Below are positions 44,437 through 52,592 of a DNA stretch of 64,000 bases, in pieces (the stretch's first letter is position 1; each line of letters begins with the position of its first letter). The stretch covers positions 1 to 64,000 of the forward strand of contig CAKOSP010000004.1 of NCBI GenBank assembly GCA_934102335.1, written 5' to 3'. The DNA comes from an uncultured Bacilli bacterium (GTDB lineage Bacteria > Bacillota_I > Bacilli_A > RF39 > UBA660). The notes below the pieces were generated by a model that saw only the letters and a list, made by a program, of their open reading frames with translations, was not told the DNA's origin and searched no databases. A program made the position numbers and the translations under genes.

Positions 44437-45144
44437 ACTGGTTATAAATAAAAACCTATTCTTATTATTAAAGTCTTTTTCTATGGTTATGTGAGCAGAT
44501 GGTAAATATTTATTAGCAATAGCGTCTATTTGTTCTGCTTGTGTGTCACCGCATTCAAAGGCAATTAAATATTTATTATTTAAATTATCTTTTATATAAC
44601 TTAAAATTGCTTCATAAAATTCTAATCCATCATTTTTAGCATATAAAGCTTGTTTTGGTTCATATTTTACAGGTTCAGCAATTGGCTCATCAAATTTTAT
44701 ATATGGAGGGTTAGAAATGATACAATCATATTTTCCTTCTATGGGATTTAGTATATCTTTTATATAAAAATTTATTAAACTTTGATTAGCTTTGGCATTT
44801 ATTTTTGCAACTTCTATAGCCTTTTTGGAAATATCATAAGCATCAATCTCACAATTCAATTTATGTTGTAAAGTAATAGCAATGCAGCCACTTCCTGTAC
44901 ATAAATCTGCAATTTTAATACTTTGATTAGGAAAAATTTTGTTTATATATTTCAAAGTTTTATCCACTAATAATTCAGTTTCAAATCTAGGTATAAGAAC
45001 ATTTTCATTAACTTTAATGGTTAGGCCACAAAAATCAACATCGCCAATAATATATTGTACTGGGTAATTTTGATGTAATTTTTCTAAAGCTTCTGGTTGT
45101 TTTTCTTTTGTGACATATTTTTTTATTAATTCAAGTTCATTCAT
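44431..45144 (-). CDS. prmC: Release factor glutamine methyltransferase PrmC
   Basis: PrmC methylates the GGQ Gln of RF1 and RF2. Motifs are VLIPRFETELLVD, ADLCTGSGCIAITL (SAM loop), IISNPPYIK (NPPY catalytic) and NKNRFLFI. At 237 aa the N-terminal helical domain is shorter than usual (~280 aa total). It overlaps prfA by 1 nt (TAATG), the classical prfA-prmC pair. Confidence 0.95.
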   Translation of the reverse strand: MNELELIKKYVTKEKQPEALEKLHQNYPVQYIIGDVDFCGLTIKVNENVLIPRFETELLVDKTLKYINKIFPNQSIKIADLCTGSGCIAITLQHKLNCEIDAYDISKKAIEVAKINAKANQSLINFYIKDILNPIEGKYDCIISNPPYIKFDEPIAEPVKYEPKQALYAKNDGLEFYEAILSYIKDNLNNKYLIAFECGDTQAEQIDAIANKYLPSAHITIEKDFNNKNRFLFITSE

Positions 45145-46211
45145 TAAGCGTCAAATGATTCTCCTGCTAGCTTTAATTTTAAATCCTCAGTTATCAATGC
45201 GTCTATAATTGGATCTAAATTACCATTCATTACTCTATCTAATTCCATAATTGAAAAATTAATTCTATGATCAGTTACTCTATTTTGTGGATAATTATAA
45301 GTTCTTATTTTTTCAGATCTATCACCTGTACCAATTTTTGATCTTCTTGCAGCTCCAGTTTCCATTTCTTTTTTATGATTTTGTTCATCAAGCATCTTGA
45401 TTTTTAACATTTTCATGGCACGTTCTTTGTTCATTAATTGACTTCTTTCAGTTTGACAAGTAACTACTATGCCAGTTGGCACATGGGTTATTCTAACTGC
45501 AGAATTTGCAGTATTTACTGATTGTCCTCCAGCTCCACTTGAGTGATATACATCTATTTTTAAATCTGACTCTTTAATATCTACTGATACATCTTCTACT
45601 TCTGGCATAACAAGTACTGTTGCTGTTGATGTATGAACTCTTCCTTGTGTTTCGGTTACTGGTATTCTTTGAACCCTATGAGATCCACTTTCGTATTTTA
45701 ATTTTGAATAAACTCCAGAGCCTTTAATCATGCATTCTATTTGAGAAAAACCGCCACTTGTTCCTTCAACTTCGTGAATTACTTCGATTTTCCAACCGTT
45801 TTTTTCTGCATAGTATGAATACATTCTAAATAAATCTCCGGCAAAAATATTGGCTTCATCTCCACCAGCTGCCCCTCTAATTTCCATTATTATATTTTTC
45901 TCATCATTTTCATCTTTAGGAACTAATAATACTTGTAATTCGTTGTACATTTTTTCATCTAATTCTTGTAAACGAGGGATTTCTTCTTCAGCCATATCTT
46001 TTAGTTCAGGATCATTTAACATTAATTTAGCATCTTCTAAATCTTCTTTATTTTTATTATAATTTTTGTACACATTAACAACTTGTTCTAGATCACTTTG
46101 CTCTTTAGATAACTTTTTTACTTGATTAAAATCACTTAAAACTTCAGGATCAGATAATTGTTTTGTTAATTCTTCATATTTTTGTTTTATACTTTCAAGT
46201 CTATTAAACAT
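45144..46211 (-). CDS. prfA: Peptide chain release factor 1
   Basis: RF1 reads UAA and UAG. The stop-recognition PxT motif is in RIPVTETQGRVH and the catalytic GGQ in SSGAGGQSVNTANSAVRI. The 355-aa length is normal. AGGAGG precedes the ATG. Unlike prfB it has no frameshift. Confidence 0.97.
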   Translation of the reverse strand: MFNRLESIKQKYEELTKQLSDPEVLSDFNQVKKLSKEQSDLEQVVNVYKNYNKNKEDLEDAKLMLNDPELKDMAEEEIPRLQELDEKMYNELQVLLVPKDENDEKNIIMEIRGAAGGDEANIFAGDLFRMYSYYAEKNGWKIEVIHEVEGTSGGFSQIECMIKGSGVYSKLKYESGSHRVQRIPVTETQGRVHTSTATVLVMPEVEDVSVDIKESDLKIDVYHSSGAGGQSVNTANSAVRITHVPTGIVVTCQTERSQLMNKERAMKMLKIKMLDEQNHKKEMETGAARRSKIGTGDRSEKIRTYNYPQNRVTDHRINFSIMELDRVMNGNLDPIIDALITEDLKLKLAGESFDA

Positions 46212-46251
46212 AATTCCTCCTAGTAATTTTATTATATCAGATATATCTAAT

Positions 46252-46275
46252 TAAAAACAAGCCACTATGAGCTTG
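46252..46275 (-). terminator. Terminator of rpoE, enclosing its stop codon
   Basis: CAAGC (46258-46262) pairs with GCTTG (46271-46275), with T5 on the minus strand. The rpoE stop (46265-46267) lies in the loop. Confidence 0.65.
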
Positions 46276-46705
46276 CTTCTTCATCTTCATCTATAACTAC
46301 TAAATCAGATAAATCATCTTCTTCTACATCGTCATCAGAATTATCGTCATCGTAGTACATATTGTCCTCATCGCTTGATTCTTCAATTTCTTCTTGAGCT
46401 AAATCTTCTTCTAATTCAAATCCGCCATCCTCATTATCTTCAATAGTAATATCTGGATGATGTCTAGTTTGCAAATCCCAATATCCGTTTGCAAGCATTA
46501 CAAATTTTTTGTTTGTTGATAATAATTCAAAAAAATCAGTAATATGATCTGCAAATTCATTTTCATCATAACCTAGTAACTTACAAACTTTGCTAAATAA
46601 AGTTTGTATTTTCATTTTTTTATCTGATTCTTGTAATACTAATAGAGCTATTTCATCATAACTCATGGACTCTAATTCTTCTTTTGAATAGTCTTTTAAT
46701 TTCAT
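46265..46705 (-). CDS. rpoE: RNA polymerase delta subunit
   Basis: The N-terminal HARE-HTH domain (MSYDEIALLVLQESDKKM, ANGYWDLQTRH) is followed by a long Asp/Glu tail. The delta subunit improves RNA polymerase recycling and is restricted to Firmicutes/Bacilli, helping place the organism. AAGGAG precedes the ATG. Confidence 0.92.
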   Translation of the reverse strand: MKLKDYSKEELESMSYDEIALLVLQESDKKMKIQTLFSKVCKLLGYDENEFADHITDFFELLSTNKKFVMLANGYWDLQTRHHPDITIEDNEDGGFELEEDLAQEEIEESSDEDNMYYDDDNSDDDVEEDDLSDLVVIDEDEEASS

Positions 46706-46716
46706 AATTTATCTCC

Positions 46717-48321
46717 TTACATTTTTTCGGGTGGTATTACCCCAATTAAATTTAACGCATTATTGATAGTTATTTTTGTTGCGATTAATAAAGTTATATA
46801 AGCTTTTGTTGTTTCATCATTGTCTGTTATAACTCTAACTTTATCATAAAATGAATGAAAACTAGTTGCTAAATCATGAATATAATTTGTTATTAAGTGT
46901 GGCATTTCTTTCGTTGCAGATGAAATTACTACATCTTTAAATTCGTATATTTTTTCCATTAATTCAGTAGTATTTTCATTATCTAATATGTCTATGTTTA
47001 CTCCATTTAATTCTTTGTTATAACTTCTTAATATGCTACTAATTCTAGCATATGCATAACAAACGTAATAAACTGGGTTTTCGTTTGATTTTTCTTTAGC
47101 TAAATTTAAATCAAAATCCATTTGAGTATCTAGACTGTTTTTTGAAAAATAATATCTAGCAGCATTTACACCTATTTCATTAATTAAATCATTTAATGTA
47201 ACGGATTTTCCTGACCTTTTACTCATTTTTACTATTTCGTTATTTTCTTTTAATCTTACTAATTGTAACAATTTAACTTCTAATTTATCAGGATCTAAAT
47301 CTAAAGCTTTTATACTACTTTTAAGTCTATTTACATAGCCATGATGATCTGTTCCTAAAACGTCAATCATCTTGTTATATCCACGTTTATATTTATCTAA
47401 ATGATATGCTATATCTGGTAATAAATATGTATATGTTCCATCTTCTTTTTGTAAAACATGATCTTTATCATCATATATTTCTGAGCATTTAAACCATTTT
47501 GCTCCATCTTTTTCATATATATAACCTTTTTTATCGTATTCTGTGATAATATCTTGTAAATTATACTCTTTTCTTATATTTTTTTCGCTGGTAAAGATAT
47601 CATAATCGATTCTATACTCATGTAAATCTTTTTTGATTTGGTCTAATAAATAATTAATTCCAGCCTCTTTAAATAAATCGATATCTTCATCAATTCTATT
47701 TTCATGGTTTTCTTTTAATTTAGTGGCTATTTCAATTATTTCTTTACCATGGTACCCGTTTTCAGGAACCTCACAATCCTCATTAAATAATTGTTTATAT
47801 CTTGCTTGAATCGAAAGAGCTAATTTATCAACTTGATTTCCAGCATCATTTACATAATATTCTTTTGTAACATCATATCCTGAAAATTTTAAAATTCTTG
47901 CTAATGAATCTCCATAAGCTCCTCCTCTGGCATTACCTATATGTAATATACCTGTAGGATTTGCACTTACAAACTCTATATTTACTTTCTTTCCTTCACC
48001 AATATTGTTTTTTCCATAATTTTCTTTTAATTCAAGAACATTTTTAATATTATCCAGTAAATAATCATTTTTGACATAGAAATTTATAAATCCTGGTGAT
48101 GCTACTTCAACTTTATCTAAATTTGATAAATCTAAATTTTTAATTATTTCACTAGCTATCTGTAGTGGATTTTGATGTAATTTACCAGCTAATTTCATAG
48201 CTATATTACTAGAATAATCTCCATTATTTTTGTTTTTTGTTTTCTCAACCATTATTTTTTCAGGTTCTAAACCTAAAGACTCAATTGCTTTTTGGATTTT
48301 CTTTATTAATTGGTCTTTCAC
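46717..48321 (-). CDS. argS: Arginyl-tRNA synthetase
   Basis: Class I enzyme of 534 aa with HIGH as ILHIGNARGGAYGD, KMSKRSGK, FVSANPTG and the anticodon-binding DALR domain at the end. The start is GTG at 48321, overlapping the DUF1934 gene stop by four bases (GTGA). In Bacillus argS is likewise next to ywiB and rpoE. Confidence 0.96.
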   Translation of the reverse strand: MKDQLIKKIQKAIESLGLEPEKIMVEKTKNKNNGDYSSNIAMKLAGKLHQNPLQIASEIIKNLDLSNLDKVEVASPGFINFYVKNDYLLDNIKNVLELKENYGKNNIGEGKKVNIEFVSANPTGILHIGNARGGAYGDSLARILKFSGYDVTKEYYVNDAGNQVDKLALSIQARYKQLFNEDCEVPENGYHGKEIIEIATKLKENHENRIDEDIDLFKEAGINYLLDQIKKDLHEYRIDYDIFTSEKNIRKEYNLQDIITEYDKKGYIYEKDGAKWFKCSEIYDDKDHVLQKEDGTYTYLLPDIAYHLDKYKRGYNKMIDVLGTDHHGYVNRLKSSIKALDLDPDKLEVKLLQLVRLKENNEIVKMSKRSGKSVTLNDLINEIGVNAARYYFSKNSLDTQMDFDLNLAKEKSNENPVYYVCYAYARISSILRSYNKELNGVNIDILDNENTTELMEKIYEFKDVVISSATKEMPHLITNYIHDLATSFHSFYDKVRVITDNDETTKAYITLLIATKITINNALNLIGVIPPEKM

Positions 48322-48653
48322 AATATCACTTCTTTCAATAAAATTACTATCTTTTTTTGTTCTTCTCCTAAAGAGTATTCTAAGATGATTTTTTCATCTT
48401 CTATATTTATATCTGCAGGTATTTCGAACTTGCCCGCCGTTAATTGTTCATATTTTATTTCACATAATTTTTCAACAAAATCTATTATCATTTCATAATC
48501 GCTTGTTTTTCTGTGATATTTTTTTTCTTTTAAATATATTGTATTTTCTTCAAAAGTTAGTTTTTCGTTCGGAATAAAAATTCCATCTATCTGTGTTTTT
48601 TCAAATTCTTTGTTGTTATTTGTAAATATTTCATAATCTATTTTACAATTCAA
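48318..48653 (-). CDS. DUF1934 (YwiB-like) calycin-fold protein
   Basis: A short beta-barrel protein (111 aa) with FEENTIYLKEKKYHRKTSDY and YEQLTAGKFEIPAD, matching the YwiB/DUF1934 pattern. The function is unknown. The likely start is TTG at 48653, 5 nt after AGGTGA; no ATG lies in frame. It is coupled to argS. Confidence 0.72.
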   Translation of the reverse strand: MNCKIDYEIFTNNNKEFEKTQIDGIFIPNEKLTFEENTIYLKEKKYHRKTSDYEMIIDFVEKLCEIKYEQLTAGKFEIPADINIEDEKIILEYSLGEEQKKIVILLKEVIL

Positions 48654-48681
48654 AAGCGTCACCTCGCTTTTTTTCTAGAAC

Positions 48682-48709
48682 ATTATAACATAAGATTTAT
48701 TTATTTCAA
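48682..48709 (-). promoter_or_regulatory. Promoter of the ywiB-argS-rpoE unit
   Basis: Minus-strand TTGAAA (48704-48709), 16 bp, extended -10 TGTTATAAT (hexamer 48682-48687). It lies about 30 bp upstream of the TTG start. Confidence 0.65.
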
Positions 48710-48824
48710 GTACTTTTTTTAAAAATATTATTACAAGCATTTTTCAAGGATAACTAATGGTAAAATGAATTACTATATAAATGTTATTTTTAGCATAAAA
48801 AACCATTTATATAATTATTATGTA

Positions 48825-48854
48825 GCATATTTTTAAGTATTTTTAGGCATACTA
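48825..48854 (+). promoter_or_regulatory. Candidate SigG/SigF-type promoter of the PBP gene
   Basis: GCATA (48825-48829), exactly 18 bp, then CATACTA (48848-48854) is a full match to the B. subtilis SigG consensus. A TATAAT overlaps it (48853-48858). The distance to the ribosome binding site (48860-48865) is very short, so the leader would be under 12 nt, which weakens the call. Confidence 0.3.
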
Positions 48855-48869
48855 TAATCAGGTGACTCG

Positions 48870-50798
48870 ATGAAAAGACTTAGATTTGCATGGAAAACTT
48901 GTGTTTTTTTATTTTTCTCTTTTATCATTATTATGACAGGTTTATATTTATATGCTTATTTAAGTCCTAAATTAGATATTAAAACTTCTGGAAGTTATAT
49001 GTTATTTGATGACAAAAATAATCTTGTATATCAAGGTTCTAAATCTGGACAATGGGTTAATCTTGATGATGTTAGTCAAAATTTAATTAATGCAGTTATT
49101 TCCGTTGAAGATAAAGGTTTTTATAAACATCAAGGATTTGATTATTTAAGAATAGCTAAAGCAATGCTAAATAATATTAAAAATAAAACTATCGTTGAAG
49201 GTGCCTCAACAATTTCTCAACAATATATAAAAAATATGTATTTAGAATTCGATAAATCATGGAAACGTAAATTTGAAGAGGCATTTTTGACTTTGAAATT
49301 AGAAATGCATTACGATAAGAATGAAATTTTGGAAGGTTATTTAAACACTATTAATTATGGACAAGGAAACTATGGTATTGAAAATGCATCTAAATATTAT
49401 TTTAATAAATCTTCTAAAGATTTAACATTAGAAGAAGCAATAATGTTAGCAGGTATTCCCAAAAGTCCTTCAAATTATAATCCTGTAACAAATTATGATA
49501 AGTGCATTAAAAGAGCGAAAGTCGTAGCTCAAACTATGGTAAAAAATAAGTACTTGACCGAAGAGGAATATAACAATTTATTTAAAGATAAAATTGAAAT
49601 TTATGGCAAATCTACTGAAAACAATTTGCAAATGTTAATGTATTATCAAGAAGGAGTTTTACAAGAATTAGATAAAATAGGAATTCCTGATAATTTAATT
49701 AAGACTGGTGGTTTAAAAATTTATACTTCATTAGATTTGGAAAAACAAAAATATTTAGAAGAATCTATTTTAAATAATTTAAATGTTGATGAACTACAAG
49801 TAGCAAGTGTAATTACTAATCCTAAAACAGGAGAAATTAAGGCTTTAACTGGTGGTATGGATTACTCAAAAAGTACTTATAACAGAGCTTTATATTCAAA
49901 AAGACAAGTCGGCTCTACTATGAAATCTTTTTTATACTATGCAGCTTTAGAAAACAATCTAACTATGTCTAGTACTTTTTTAAGCGAAGCAACCACTTTT
50001 GCATTGTCTAACAATAAAACATATTCTCCTACTAATTTTGGTGGTAAATATGCTAATAAAGAAATTACAATGGCTGCAGCTGTAGCTTTTTCTGATAACA
50101 TTTATGCTGTAAAAACTAATCTTTTTTTAGGAGTGGACAAAATGATAAACGTTGCAAGATTATCTGGCATAACTGGAGATTTATATGAAGTACCATCTTT
50201 GGCATTAGGTACCAGTGAACTTAACTTAATAGATTATGCAAATGGATATAATACTTTTGCTAGCGGTGGTTATAGAAATGATTTATACTTTATAAATAGA
50301 ATTGAAAACCAAAATGGCGAAGTAATTTATGAACATAAAAATAATTCTAATTTAGTTTTAAATCCTAATTATGTCTATATTTTAAATGAGATGCTTACTA
50401 GTACTACTAATAAGGATTTTAAAGATTATACGATTCCTACTGGACTTGTAGTATCTGGTAAATTATCAAGAAAATATTCTATGAAAAGTGGGACAACTAA
50501 TACAGATTCAGTTGTAGTCGGTTATAATCCTGACTCGCTTATGATGATTTGGGCAGGCTATGACGATAATAGATCTATAGCCACTAATATCGGTTCTAAA
50601 GTAAAAAATACATGGGCTGATACAATGGAAAAAATACAAAATGAAAATGTATCTTGGTATGAAACTCCAGATAACGTCGTAGGTTTAATGCTTGATCCTA
50701 TAAGTGGAAAAATAACAAATAATGATAAACAAACAATGTTTTACTATGTAAAAGGAACTGAGCCTTATGTCAGTTCCTTCGTAAATTCGTCCAATTAA
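48870..50798 (+). CDS. Class A penicillin-binding protein (PbpG-like)
   Basis: A 642-aa bifunctional peptidoglycan polymerase with a short cytoplasmic tail and one helix (about 10-31). The glycosyltransferase-51 domain has SVEDKGFYKHQGFDYLR, EGASTISQQYIKNMYL and KLEMHYDKNEILEGYLN. The transpeptidase has SxxK in RQVGSTMKSF, SDN and KSGTT. It is small for class A, like B. subtilis PbpG (PBP2d), a forespore enzyme encoded near ywiB-argS. AGGTGA precedes the ATG. It faces the origin and its last 4 nt overlap the converging parB-like gene. Confidence 0.9.
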   Translation: MKRLRFAWKTCVFLFFSFIIIMTGLYLYAYLSPKLDIKTSGSYMLFDDKNNLVYQGSKSGQWVNLDDVSQNLINAVISVEDKGFYKHQGFDYLRIAKAMLNNIKNKTIVEGASTISQQYIKNMYLEFDKSWKRKFEEAFLTLKLEMHYDKNEILEGYLNTINYGQGNYGIENASKYYFNKSSKDLTLEEAIMLAGIPKSPSNYNPVTNYDKCIKRAKVVAQTMVKNKYLTEEEYNNLFKDKIEIYGKSTENNLQMLMYYQEGVLQELDKIGIPDNLIKTGGLKIYTSLDLEKQKYLEESILNNLNVDELQVASVITNPKTGEIKALTGGMDYSKSTYNRALYSKRQVGSTMKSFLYYAALENNLTMSSTFLSEATTFALSNNKTYSPTNFGGKYANKEITMAAAVAFSDNIYAVKTNLFLGVDKMINVARLSGITGDLYEVPSLALGTSELNLIDYANGYNTFASGGYRNDLYFINRIENQNGEVIYEHKNNSNLVLNPNYVYILNEMLTSTTNKDFKDYTIPTGLVVSGKLSRKYSMKSGTTNTDSVVVGYNPDSLMMIWAGYDDNRSIATNIGSKVKNTWADTMEKIQNENVSWYETPDNVVGLMLDPISGKITNNDKQTMFYYVKGTEPYVSSFVNSSN

Positions 50799-51829
50799 TC
50801 TTCTAAAGTAATAGTAATAGTTTTTTTATTGTTTTCTACAGAAGTGTTAATTTGATATTTTAAATCTCCTAAAGCATTTTTGATGTTATTTATTATTTTA
50901 TCATCAATTGGGGATGGGATAGAAAAATCAAGCATCTCTATTTCTTCATCATTAGTACTTTCATTTGTCTTAAAAGAATTATCCGTTATAACTGGTTCTT
51001 CAATTTTAAAATTATTGTCACTAGGTGTAGGAGTACTTTCTGGAGTTTGCATATTTACTGCAGTTTCCTCTAAAAAATTAAAGAACTTATTTGGTTTATT
51101 ATCCACAACATCACTTTCCTTTTCATCAGGATCAATTATTTTTAAAGGAATTATATCCTCTGCTTCTGATTTAATTTTATCAACATTTATATCATTATTT
51201 ACTGCAGGTATTGAACCCTGTAGTTTTTTGATTTCTTGTTCTAGTTGTTTTACAGTTAATCTTTCATTTATTATTCTATTTAGTAATGTTATTTGATCTT
51301 CATGTTTTTCAACTTTTAATAAACTTCTGGCATGTCTTTCGGATATTTTACCTTCAAGTATTGCATTTTGTACTTCATCAGCTAAAGATAATAGTCTTAT
51401 TTTATTAGAAATAGCTGATTGAGAGACTCCCATTTTTTTAGCTAATTCTTCTTGAGACATATCATTGTTATCTAGTAATGATTTATATGACTTTGCCTCC
51501 TCTATTGCACTTAAGTCTTTTCTTTGAATATTTTCAACTATTGCAACTTCGGCGGATTGTTTATCACTCATTTCCGTAATAATTGCCGGCACTTCGGTTA
51601 ATCCTGCTAACTTAGCAGCTCTATATCTACGTTCTCCAGCTATAATTTCGTATTTTTCCGATTTTTTTCTAAGTACTAGGGGTTGAATTATTCCATGCTC
51701 CTTTATGGAATTTGCTAATTCTTTTAACGATTGATCATCAAAAATCAATCGTGGTTGCGCACGATTTGGAATAATTTCTTCAATAGGAATAAATAAAACT
51801 TTTGATTCTTCTCCTGTTTCAGTATTCAC
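50795..51829 (-). CDS. ParB-family protein (Spo0J or Noc)
   Basis: An N-terminal ParB/CTPase domain (IPIEEIIPNRAQPRLIFDD, HGIIQPLVLR, IIAGERRYRAAKLAGLTEV), an HTH (MSQEELAKKMGVSQSAISNK) and a long acidic, low-complexity region (about 200-310) before a short C-terminal domain. The position directly after rsmG is that of Noc in Bacillus. The HTH also looks Noc-like, but no soj or second parB follows here, so it may be the only ParB. The start is GTG 51829 after AAGGGG. The tail makes it longer than the usual ~285 aa. Confidence 0.9.
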   Translation of the reverse strand: MNTETGEESKVLFIPIEEIIPNRAQPRLIFDDQSLKELANSIKEHGIIQPLVLRKKSEKYEIIAGERRYRAAKLAGLTEVPAIITEMSDKQSAEVAIVENIQRKDLSAIEEAKSYKSLLDNNDMSQEELAKKMGVSQSAISNKIRLLSLADEVQNAILEGKISERHARSLLKVEKHEDQITLLNRIINERLTVKQLEQEIKKLQGSIPAVNNDINVDKIKSEAEDIIPLKIIDPDEKESDVVDNKPNKFFNFLEETAVNMQTPESTPTPSDNNFKIEEPVITDNSFKTNESTNDEEIEMLDFSIPSPIDDKIINNIKNALGDLKYQINTSVENNKKTITITLED

Positions 51830-51884
51830 ATTAATTTCCCCTTTATCTTATTTTTATTTTATAATATTTTTATTAAATAATCAA

Positions 51885-52592
51885 TTATTTTAATTCGCTT
51901 TTAATAATTTTACTGTAAGGTCTTAGTTTATTAATATCGCTTGCTTTGTATTTTTGAATTTTAATAATTGTTCTTGTACCCATATTATTAGGCAATTGAA
52001 TACAAATTTTATCAGTAATTTTACAACTCATTTTTTCTATAGTTTTTTCTGATCCTTGAATTTCGTCTTGGTTAATTCCTTTTAAAGCTATAAAATATCC
52101 ATTGTTTTTTACAAGTGGTATGGATATTTCAGATAAAACTCTTAAATTTGCTACTGCTCTAGCTGTTACTAAATCATAATAGTTAATTTTTGTTTTTGTT
52201 AAATTTTCAGCTCGATCATTAATAATTTGGACATTTTTTAAATCTAAGTAATCTACTAACTGTTTTAAAAAAGTAGTTTTTTTGTTATTGGAATCTAATA
52301 GAGTTAATTTAATATTTGGATAAAATATTTTTAAAACCATTCCAGGAAATCCTGCACCAGTACCTATGTCTAGTACTTCATTTAAAGTATCTAAATCTAT
52401 AAGTTTTGTTAAAGTTAAAGAATCATAAAAATGTTTAATAAATACTTCTTGTTCTTCTTTTATTGATGTTAAATTTGTATGTTCGTTGTATTCTAATAAA
52501 AATTGTGAATATTTTTTTAAAAGTTCGTATTTATATTCATCGCAAACCAAGTTTAATTCTTTTAATAATTTTTGGAAAGTTTCCCTATTCAT
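51885..52592 (-). CDS. rsmG: 16S rRNA (guanine-527-N7)-methyltransferase
   Basis: SAM-binding motif EVLDIGTGAGFPGMVLKI, then TLLDSNNKKTTFLKQL, VTARAVANLRVLSE and FIALKGIN. Methylates G527 of 16S rRNA; its loss gives low-level streptomycin resistance. It overlaps mnmG by 8 nt. The length, 235 aa, is normal. Confidence 0.96.
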   Translation of the reverse strand: MNRETFQKLLKELNLVCDEYKYELLKKYSQFLLEYNEHTNLTSIKEEQEVFIKHFYDSLTLTKLIDLDTLNEVLDIGTGAGFPGMVLKIFYPNIKLTLLDSNNKKTTFLKQLVDYLDLKNVQIINDRAENLTKTKINYYDLVTARAVANLRVLSEISIPLVKNNGYFIALKGINQDEIQGSEKTIEKMSCKITDKICIQLPNNMGTRTIIKIQKYKASDINKLRPYSKIIKSELK

